A stretch of 64,000 nucleotides of DNA. It comes from Pseudaquabacterium pictum (lineage in GTDB: Bacteria > Pseudomonadota > Gammaproteobacteria > Burkholderiales > Burkholderiaceae_C). A model generated the notes under the pieces. That model was not told the DNA's origin, did not search any database, and worked only from the letters and a program-made list of their open reading frames with translations. The position numbers and the translations under genes are program-made. Shown here piece after piece: positions 35,771-45,100 of this stretch. Location of the stretch: NCBI RefSeq assembly GCF_005403045.1, contig NZ_BJCL01000001.1, positions 434,001-498,000 on the forward strand, given 5' to 3'. How positions within the stretch are numbered: position 1 is the first letter of the stretch; the number at the start of each line of letters is the position of its first letter.

Positions 35771-38700
35771 TCAGCGGTCCAGGCTGCGGTTGATCTGCGG
35801 GTCGCGGGTGCGCCAGAGGGTCTCGTCGAACTTGAAGCGCAGCCGCAGGTAGGCGCCCTGCTGGGTGTACTCGTAGCCGGTCAGGTCGGCATCACCGCGG
35901 AAGCCGCTGTGGTTGTAGCCGGCCGACAGCCACAGGTTCTGCTGCACCAGGTAACCGGCCTCGACGCCCAGCGCATGCTGGCGGGCGCCACGCTGGCCCA
36001 GCTGCACAGCCGCCATGGCACCGATGTCCCAGCGCTCGGTGATGTCGTAGACCACCCGCCCGGCCAGCAGCTGGGCGTTGAAGCGGCTGCGCACGCCGGC
36101 TTCCAGGGTGTCGGTCTGCCACTTGCCGGCGACGCGGCCAGTCAGCCACCAGGGCCGCGACGGGTGCCAGTCGGCATGCGTCGACAGGATCCAGGCGCGG
36201 CTCTGCAACTCGCCCGACGCGGCATGGCTGGCGTCCTTCTCCAGCTTGTGCTCGATCTTGCCCAGCGCGTTGAAGCGGTTGTGGTCCACCGGCCGCCAGG
36301 CCAGGCCGAGCTGCGCGCGGTTCTGCAGCACGTCGCCGCGGGCGGCGTAGTCGGTCTGCAGGAAGTAGTTGCGGGCCAGCAAGGTCCAGTCGCGGTCGAG
36401 CTTGCGGGCGGCCATCACCTGCCACAGCGTGGTGATGAAGCGCTCGTCGGTGGCGGTGTCGGCGATGTCGCCGCTGCGCCGCAGCTCCAGCCGGGTGCTG
36501 CCCTTCCACAGCGGATCGGCGGTGTAGTCCAGCCCCAGCGCGATGGCCTGGGCCTTGGCGGTGTTGCCGTTGAGCACCTGGATCTGCTCGTAGGCCGCGG
36601 TGGCGCGCAGGCCGTCGGCCAGGTCGAAGCCCTGGCGGATGCCCGAGGCCAGCTGGGTGTCGCGGCCGCTGATGGCGTCACGCAGGCGGTACTCGCTGAA
36701 CACCTGGGTGTCGCGCAGCACGCTGGCATCGACACCGAACACCAGCGCATTGGCGCGGGTGCCGGTCTCGGTGACGCCGGCCAGGCTGACCCAGCCGCTC
36801 TGCCGCTCGTAGCGGCCGTACAGCCGGGTGCGTTCGCCCAGCCGGTAATCGCCACCCAGCGCGATGCGGCGACGGCGGTCGCCCGACACATCACCCTCCA
36901 CCTCGGCGCCCAGGCTGAAGCGCTCGGTGGCGCGCCAGCCTGCCCCCAGGCGCACGGTGTCGCTGCGCAGCTGCGTGCCCACCGGCAGGCTGCTGACCGC
37001 CGTGGCCAAGCCGCCCTGGCCGATGACTGGCAGGCCGGTGGCGGTGTCGATGGTCTGGTTGCCGTAGCCCAGCGCGCCGCCGGCCGCGCCGGTGACGATG
37101 CTGCCGGACAGGCCGCTGGTGTCGCCGAACGGCACGGTCGACCAGCCATTGGCCTGGGTGCCCACCGTCTCGCGGCGGGTGCGCAGGCCGGCCTCCAGCG
37201 TCAGGCGGTCGCTGGCAAGCCACTGCAGGCCCAGGCCGGCGGCCTTGCGGGTGCCGCCACCGGTGTTGCGGTCTTCGCTGGCCAGGGCATCGGCCTGCAG
37301 CTTCCAGCTGTCGGCGAAGCGCCAGCTGGCCTGGGCCTGGGCCTCGCCGCGGCCGCCGTTCAGCGGTGCGGCGGTGTTGTTGAAGCTGGGGTCGGAGCGG
37401 CCGACGAACAGCCGTGCATCGAGCTGCTCGCCCTCATGCGCCAGTTCCACCCGCCAGGCGTTGCCCGACACCTCGCCGGTGCGGCCGGCCAGGCCGGGCG
37501 AGGTGACCTGGTTGGTCGGGTTGGTGTTGACCGTGCTCTGGCTGCGCGCCAGCTCGGCCACCAGCGCGGTGCGCGGGCCCAGGCGCAGCGTGGCATTGGC
37601 ACTGGCCAGGTCGTAGGGCGCCAGCGCGTTGCGGTCCTGCACGAGGCTGCCGCCGATTTCCACCTGCGGCGTGATGCGCCACTGCGCATCGCCGCCCAGC
37701 ACCCAGAAGGCGTCGCCGCCCTGGTCGACCTCGTAGCTGACACGCAGCGTGACCGGGTTCAGCTGGTCGTCGACCGACGGCAGGAACTGGTTCAGGAGGA
37801 TGCGGCCGGAGAACGGCTCGAAGCTGTAGTCGACCAGCCGCGCCAGCGCCCGCACGCTGACGATGCGCGCCGGCTGCTGGCGGTCGCGCACCACGACCTC
37901 CACCTTCTCGCTGCCCTCGACCACCGCGTTGTTGCGCAGGCCGTACGGGCCGCTGCCCTGGCTGGCGAACTCCTGCACCACCTGGCGCAGGCTGTCGTGG
38001 AAGGCGAAGACATTGCCGGTGAGGCCGTCCTTCTCATGGTGCAGGCGCACACCGGTGGCGGTGCGGTTGTACTGGCCCAGGCTGCGCTGCTTCAGGCTGG
38101 CGCTGTTGCCCTGCCCTGCCTGCTGGGTGAAACCGTCGCCGGTGACGAAGTCACCGAACAGCGCATAGCTCTTGTCCTTGTCGACCCGCACGAACAGCTT
38201 GCTGCCCGAACGGGCATCGACAGTGCGCAGTGAGGAGTCGCCGTAGACCGGGTACACCTCGTCGGGCCGGATGTCGCGCAGCAGGCGGGCGCGGGTGTCC
38301 TTGTCGCTGTCGTAGGCGGCGGTCAGCAGCAGGTCGCCGCGCACCGTGCCCTTCAGGTAGAAGGCGGTGCGCACGCCGACGTTGGCCTTGCCGCTGTTGA
38401 AGCTGCGGCTCCAGGCCTGGATCTCGCGCTCGAACACATCGCCCTGCTGCACGGCCTGCAGCGCACCGCGGCGCAGGTTCACCACGCCTTCGATCAGGCC
38501 GGCGGCCACCATCGGCCGCAGCTCGGGGATGAAGCTGACGACGCCGGCGGCCTCCTGGCTGCCAGCGGACACGCGCACGCGCACGTCCTGCGCCTGGTCG
38601 GGCGCCAGCAGCGTGAAGCGCGCGGTGCCGCCGTCCACCTTCAGCTGCACGCCCGGGGTGGCGCGGTCGGCATCGCGGCCGCGGGGGCCGAATTCATCCG

Positions 38701-39112
38701 TGCGGCCGCCGGGCAGCAGGATGCGCCCGCCCGAGTGCTCGATGGTGACGAAGGCGCTGGTCTTCAGCGGCTGGCCATCGCGGCCGTAGAGCTTCAGCAC
38801 CAGCTGCACCGGGCTCTGACCATCGGCCGGCACGGCATTGCGGTCGACCTCGACGACGATACGGGCCACCGCGGCGTTGGCCGCAAACGGTGTGTCGCCC
38901 AGCAGCACCTGGCTGGGCTCGGCATCGGTGCCCGGAATGCGCGGGTACAGCAGCGGTGCCTCGCCGGCCACCGGCGTGTAACGCACATCGGTGGGCGAGC
39001 CCGCAGGCGGGGCCGACGTGGCCGCCATCTGGGCACCCGCGGTGCCCGACAGCAGCGCGGCCAGCGCCAGCGCGGTGCGGCGGAACAACGGGCGGCGGTC
39101 AGCGCTTCGCAT
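35771..39112 (-). CDS. large outer-membrane beta-barrel protein with Ig-like N-terminal domain
   Basis: The 1,113-residue protein starts with a signal peptide and an Ig-like (Big_1/invasin-like) domain about residues 80-210 (VVEVDRNAVPADGQSPVQLVLKLYGRDGQPL). From about residue 240 to the end the sequence alternates polar and aromatic strands (RLRFKFDETLWRTRD at the C-terminus) as in a 20-plus-strand barrel. No TonB box or plug domain is visible, so it is not a TonB-dependent receptor. The first 14 bases overlap the 3' end of the giant repeat gene upstream. It likely forms the outer-membrane pore or anchor partner of that protein (inference). Confidence 0.75.
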   Translation of the reverse strand: MRSADRRPLFRRTALALAALLSGTAGAQMAATSAPPAGSPTDVRYTPVAGEAPLLYPRIPGTDAEPSQVLLGDTPFAANAAVARIVVEVDRNAVPADGQSPVQLVLKLYGRDGQPLKTSAFVTIEHSGGRILLPGGRTDEFGPRGRDADRATPGVQLKVDGGTARFTLLAPDQAQDVRVRVSAGSQEAAGVVSFIPELRPMVAAGLIEGVVNLRRGALQAVQQGDVFEREIQAWSRSFNSGKANVGVRTAFYLKGTVRGDLLLTAAYDSDKDTRARLLRDIRPDEVYPVYGDSSLRTVDARSGSKLFVRVDKDKSYALFGDFVTGDGFTQQAGQGNSASLKQRSLGQYNRTATGVRLHHEKDGLTGNVFAFHDSLRQVVQEFASQGSGPYGLRNNAVVEGSEKVEVVVRDRQQPARIVSVRALARLVDYSFEPFSGRILLNQFLPSVDDQLNPVTLRVSYEVDQGGDAFWVLGGDAQWRITPQVEIGGSLVQDRNALAPYDLASANATLRLGPRTALVAELARSQSTVNTNPTNQVTSPGLAGRTGEVSGNAWRVELAHEGEQLDARLFVGRSDPSFNNTAAPLNGGRGEAQAQASWRFADSWKLQADALASEDRNTGGGTRKAAGLGLQWLASDRLTLEAGLRTRRETVGTQANGWSTVPFGDTSGLSGSIVTGAAGGALGYGNQTIDTATGLPVIGQGGLATAVSSLPVGTQLRSDTVRLGAGWRATERFSLGAEVEGDVSGDRRRRIALGGDYRLGERTRLYGRYERQSGWVSLAGVTETGTRANALVFGVDASVLRDTQVFSEYRLRDAISGRDTQLASGIRQGFDLADGLRATAAYEQIQVLNGNTAKAQAIALGLDYTADPLWKGSTRLELRRSGDIADTATDERFITTLWQVMAARKLDRDWTLLARNYFLQTDYAARGDVLQNRAQLGLAWRPVDHNRFNALGKIEHKLEKDASHAASGELQSRAWILSTHADWHPSRPWWLTGRVAGKWQTDTLEAGVRSRFNAQLLAGRVVYDITERWDIGAMAAVQLGQRGARQHALGVEAGYLVQQNLWLSAGYNHSGFRGDADLTGYEYTQQGAYLRLRFKFDETLWRTRDPQINRSLDR

Positions 39113-42100
39113 CGCGGCCTCCGTTGTCGGCGTCAGGCGCCTGGCTGGTGGATCGCCCGGAGGGCGGAGGTCGGTTCATCGGCAAGGCGGGGGTGGGCTG
39201 GTTCTGTTCGGTGCCATCGGCGGCGCCGCGGGCGGGCGGTGCATCGGTGGCACGCGGCTTGGGGGCCTGCTGGTTGGCGCCGTCGGTGCCCTGGGCCGGG
39301 CTGCTGAAGGCGTCCAGGCCGTGGGCCTTGCTGTCGAAGCGCAGCGCCGGCTGGCCAGCCCGCTCGGTCTCGGGCGCGCGCACCTCGCCCTGGGCGCGGC
39401 GGGCCTTGACCTGGTCGAGCACGGTGTTGCTGCAGTTGCCTTCGATGAAGTCGGCACGGTGCAGCTCGCCGTTCTTCAGGTCCAGCCACAGGCTGCCGGC
39501 CTCGCCCAGGTTGCGGTTGCTGCTGGTCGTCAACCGGCTGCCGCGCGGCAGGGTGTGCGGGTCGATGCGCAGCACATGGCTGCGCGGCGGCAGGCCGCAG
39601 ACGCTGTACTTGCCCTCGCTGTCGCTGATCAGGTGGGTGCCGTCGGTCAGCAGCAGGCGCACGCCGGGGATGCCCAGCTCTTCCCGGTCCTGCACATGGT
39701 TGCCGTTGCAGTCGACGAACACCTTGCCCAGCACGCAGGCCTCGGTGGCGAAGACGCCGCCGGTGACCTGCACCCGGTGCTGGCCCTCGTTGGTGGCCAC
39801 GCTGGAGGCGATCGGCGTGCGGCCGTCCGGCCCCACGCAGCCGGCGGGCACGCCGCAGGCATGGGCGCGGGCCCGGTTGATGCCGTCGCCCTGCTGGCTG
39901 CCCACGCCCAGGCGCACCCGGTACTGCAGCACCAGGCGGTTGGTGGCGGGCATCGGCCCCAGGTTGAAGGCCAGCACGGGACCCACGCCACCCACCGGAT
40001 CGGCAATCCGCACACCATCGACCATCGCCGTGCCGGCGATGTAGGTGAAGCCGGCCGGCAGGCGGTCGATCACCGTGGTCTGGCGCGGCCGGGCGCCGCT
40101 GGTCAGCTGCACGGTGATGCTGTAACGCACCGTGTCGCCCACCTCGGCCACCGCACGGTCGCCGGTCTTCTGCAGGCTGATGCCGCCGGGCAGCACCGGA
40201 TCCAGCGGGATGTGGTTGTTGACGACGCCCGGCCCGCGCGAGCCCGACAGCACCGTGGTGTACCAGGTGGTGCTGGCACCGGCCGGCGGCGGCGCCGGCT
40301 GGGGCTGCACCGCGAAGATGCCCGGGCCTTCCGGCAGCACCAGCGGCGTGGTGCTGCCCGGGATCAGCGCCGACGGCGCGGTGTAGCCCGCCGGCGGGTT
40401 GACCGTGATGTCGAAGCTGCAGCGGCCCGGCGCGCTGGCCAGGAACAGGAACTGGTACAGGCCGTCGCTGCCCACCGGCATCGAGATGCCATTGCCGCTG
40501 ATGGTGTAGCCGCCCATGGTGGCCCCAGCCACCTGGGTGCGCGGATCCCAGCCGGTGCACACCGTGCCCGGCGTGGGGGCCAGCGTCACCACGCCGCCGC
40601 CCACCGGCGTGCGGGTGCCGGCGTCGTACAGCACGCCACTCGGGTCCACGCCCAACGGCAGGCTCTGCTGCGGCAGCCGCTGGCCCGGGGCCAGCACCAC
40701 ATCCAGCACCGGCTGTCCGCGGGTGTGGGCGCAGCTGCTGGCGATGCCCTTGGCCGCGGCATCCGGTTCGCAGGTGGCGCCTGACGAGCCGGGGCCGGTG
40801 TCGCCATTGACCGGGTAGCCGAAGGCCACGCCGGTTTCGGGATGGCGGAAGCGCACCTGCAAGGGCACACCCGGCTGCAGATCGGCCTGCTGCCAGGTGC
40901 CATCGGCCCCGGTGGTGGTGGTGGCCACCACCGCGCCGGTGGCGTCGACGATCTCCACCGTCCAGCCGGCCCGCCGGGTGTCGCCGGCATCCAGCTGGCG
41001 CGGCGTGCTGCCGCCGTCGAACCAGACCGTGCCGGCGATCGACGCGCTGGCCTGCACCACCGCCGGATCGCGGCAGACGTTGTGCAGGATGGCGGCGTCG
41101 CACAGCGGCAGCGCGTCGGCCGTGCCGGCGTTGAAGGCGGCGCGGTCGGCATCGCTGGGCGCGCGGGCCGGCAGTTCGCCGCCGCCCTCCACCAGCACCA
41201 GGTTCTGCAGCGGCGACTTGGCCAGCGCATCGGCCGTCACCCGCAGCGGGGCGGTGATCGGCGCGGCGTTGGCGCCCGCGGCCAGCACGGTGCTGCTGGT
41301 GCAGCTGAAGGCCGTGGAGCCGGCGGCGCCGGTGCAGGTCCAGCCGGTGCCGGCGGGCGTGCCATCCAGCACCATGCCGGCCAGCAGCTTGTCGCTGACG
41401 ATGTAGGCGCCGGTGGTGGCCACCTCGCCGGCATTGCGCACCGCCAGCGTGGCGGTGAAGCGGTTGTTCACCGTCACCGTGGCCGGGCTGTGCGACTTGG
41501 CCACCCGCAGGTCGGGCGAATTGCCGATCTCGCCGAAGTTGTTGGCCGTGCTCTGGCCGCCCGGCGGCAGGGTGATGCCGCTGATGGCCGACGGCGCCAC
41601 CGCCGGTGCGGTGGCGGCACCGCCCAGCGTGCCGGGCGTGGTGCGGCCGTTGACCGTGCCGGCGGGCTGGGTCGGCTCGGTCACCGCGTAGCTGCCCGGG
41701 CGCAGGTTGTCGAAGGCATAACTGCCATCGGCGCCGGTGGTGGTGCTGCGGGTGACCGGTGTGCCGGTGTCGTCGGTGCCGGTGAGGGTGATCACCACAC
41801 CCGCCAGGCCGGACTCGGTCGCGTCGATGCTGCCGTTGTCGTTGTTGTCGGCATACACCCGGCCGGCCACCTGGGCGGGCGGCAGCTCGCCGAAGTTGTT
41901 GTCGGCCGAGGTCTGCGACAGCCCCAGCACGATGCCGGTGATGGCGCTGGGCGTGGTGCCCGGTGCCGTGGCGGTGCCGGTGCTACTGCCGCCGATGTTG
42001 CCGGGCACCGTGCGGCCGTTCAGCGTGCCGGCCGGCTGGGTCGGCTCGCGCACGGCATAGGTGCCGGGCGGCAGGGCCTCGAAACTGTAGTTGCCGCTGG

Positions 42101-45100
42101 CATCGGTGGTGGTGCTGCGGGTGACGGTGTTGCCGGCGATGTCGGTGCCGCTCAGCTCGACCACCACGCCGGCGATGCCGGCCTCGCTGCCATTGACGGT
42201 GCCGCCGTTGTCGGCATCCAGCCACACCTTGCCGGCGATCACGCTGTTGCTGGCGATCTCGCCGAAGTGGTTGCCGGACGAGCCGGCCACCGGCAGGTTG
42301 GCGATGGTGATGGCGTTGGCGCTGCTGGTGTTGCCGGCGCCGGGGTTCTCGCCACCCTGCAGATAGCCGGCCGGCTGCACCTGGCAGATGGTGTAGGTCA
42401 GCCCCACGGCGGCGCCGCTGAAGCTGTAGTTGCCGGCGGCATCGGTCACCGTGGTGGCCACCGGGGTGGCGCTGCAGTCGGTGCCGCGCACCAGGTTCAG
42501 CGTCACGCCGGGAATGCGGCCATCGGTGGGTGCCGGATCGAGCGTGGTGTTGCGGTTGAGGTCGATGTAGACCGTGCCGCTGATCGGCGCGATGCCCAGC
42601 TCGCCGAACAGGTAGCCGGTGGCCTGCTGGCCGGCGGCCAGCGGGATGGCGCTGATGCGGTCGTTCACCGCCGAGGCGTTGCCGCCGGCGGTGCCCGCCG
42701 TCTCGCGGCCGTCGAGGAAGCTGCCCGACGCCGGCGGGATGCTGCCCTCGACCACGGTGTAGCCGCTGGCGTCGGCGGCCAGCAGGCCGTCGATGCGCCA
42801 GTTGCCGCTGGCGTCCGTCGTGGTGCTGCGGCTCACCGGGTTGCCCAGCACATCGGTGCCGGTCACGGTGATCGGCACATTGGCGATGCCCACCTCGCCC
42901 GCATCCTTGACGCCGTTGTCGGCCTGCGCGGCCACGCCGGTACCGTTGTCCTGGTAGACGGTGCCGGCCAGCGATGCGGTCACTTCGCCGAACAGGTTGT
43001 TGCTAGAGCCGCCCGCGGCCAGCGCCGGGATGCTGATGCTGTTGCTGGCGGCCGTGCCATTGGCATTGCCGTTGCCGTAGGCGGCCGGCTGCGTCTGGCA
43101 CACCAGGTAGGCCGCGCCGGCGACGACGTTGTCGAAGCGGTAGCTGCCGTCGGCCGCTGTGCTGGTGGTCTGCAGCGTGGTGCCGCTGGCGCAATCGGCG
43201 CCCTGCACCAGGCGCACCACCACGCCGGGGATGCGGCCGGTGTCGCCGCCGCCCAGCGCGTTGTTGCGGTCGGTGTCGACATAGACCAGGCCGCTGATGC
43301 TGGCCAGCTGCCGTTCACCGAAGTTGAACTGCGTGCCGTCCAGGCCGCCGCCCAGGTCGATGTTGGTGATGCGGTCGGTGCCGGCGGCCGGGGTGTCGGC
43401 CTGCGCGGTGCAGCCGCTGGTGCAGGCCGCGCCGTTGACCAGGCCCGGGTTGACCGGGCCATTGGCCAGATTGGCCGGGCTGGACGGCAGCGGCTCCTCC
43501 AGCGTGTAGAGCACGCCCGGGTCCAGGGTGCCGAAGCTGTAGGCACCGCTGGCATCGGTGGTGGTGGTGGCCACCACGGCACCGGTGCCGGCGTTCAGCA
43601 GGCGCACCGTGGCATTGGCGATGGCCACGTCGCTGCCGGCGTCACGCACGCCGTTCAGGTTGCTGTCGACATAGACGAAGCCCGACAGCGAAGGCTGCCG
43701 CACCTCGGGGAAGTTGTACTGCGTGGCAGCGGTGCTGCCCGCCAGCACCACGCCGGAATAGCTGCTGTTGCCACTGCCGCCACCGGCGCTGTAGCTGCCG
43801 CCAGCAGAAGGCGCCAGGCCGCCGCTGGTGGGCGGCGATGCCGGGCTGTTGCCCAGGCCGGCGGGCTGTGTCTGGCTGACGGTGTAGCCGGTACCGTCGG
43901 ACGGTGGCAGGTTGTCGAAGCTGTAGCTGCCGTCGGCCGCGGTGGTGGTGCTGCGGTCGATGGGGTTGCCGAAGGCGTCGGTGCCGGTCAGGCGCACGGC
44001 CACGCCGGCGACGCGCGGCTCGGTGCCGGCGGCCTGCGGCGTGCCGGCATTGCTGCCGGCGCGGTCGGTGTCCTGGAACACCAGGCCGGCCAGCGAGGCG
44101 GCCGTCACGTTCACCGTGTGGGTGCCGGTGTTGTTGCCGCCGGGGGTGTCGATGCCGCCTGTCTTGGCGGGGTCGACATCGACGGTGGCGGTGTTGGTGC
44201 CGGCGCCGCCGGCGGGCACGCTGGTGAAGCGCGCCGGCACGGTGACGGTGGCCACGCCCGTGGCATTGAGCAGGCCCAGGCTGCAGCTGATGGTGCGGCC
44301 GCTGACGCTGCAGGTGCCGCTGCCAGCCGGCGAGCTGCGGGTGAAGGTCACCGCGCCGGTCAGCTCGACGCCGACCGGCAAGGTGTCGGTCAGGTCGGTC
44401 TGCAGGCTGTTGCCGGGACCGCGGTTCTCGGTGGTGATGGTCCAGGTGAACGGCTGGTTGAGCGCCGCGGTGGGCAGGCTGCCGGTCTTGGTGACGCGCA
44501 GGTCCACCCGCTGGCGGGTGGTGGTGGGCTCGCTGGCGCTGTCGTTGGTGCTGTTGCTGTCGGGCTCGTTGGCGCTGGCCGTGGCCACGTTGCGGAACAC
44601 GTCACCGGCGGGCGCCGGCTGGTCCAATGCCTCGAAGCGCAGGAAGATCGGCTTGGACTGGCCGGAGGCGAGGTCGCCGCGGCCCACGCCGGTGGTGGCA
44701 TTGCCGGCCGGCACATCGCAGGTGAAGGTGGGCAGCGCGGTGCCGGCTGCCGAGTCGACGTTGCTCACCGTGCACAGCGGCGGCGCGTTGCAGGTGCTGC
44801 CGCCGTAGGTGGTGGTGTCGCAGATGAAGCGCACGCGGCGGCCGGCCGGCGGCGTCATCACCTCGGAGATCTTCACGCCGGTGCCGTAGGACGGCCCGGT
44901 GTTGCTGACCGTGACGCGGTAGCTCAGGAAGGTGCCGCCGCTGGGCCCCTCGCCGGGCAGGTAGAAGGGCACCGGGTCGACCTGGTCGGTCTTGTTGGTC
45001 AGCAGGTTCAGCAGCGCCGGGTTGATGGTCAGCGTCGCGTTGCGGGCGTTGTTGCCGTTGTTGCCACCGGCCGGGTTCTCGACGCTGGTGGTGGTGATGG

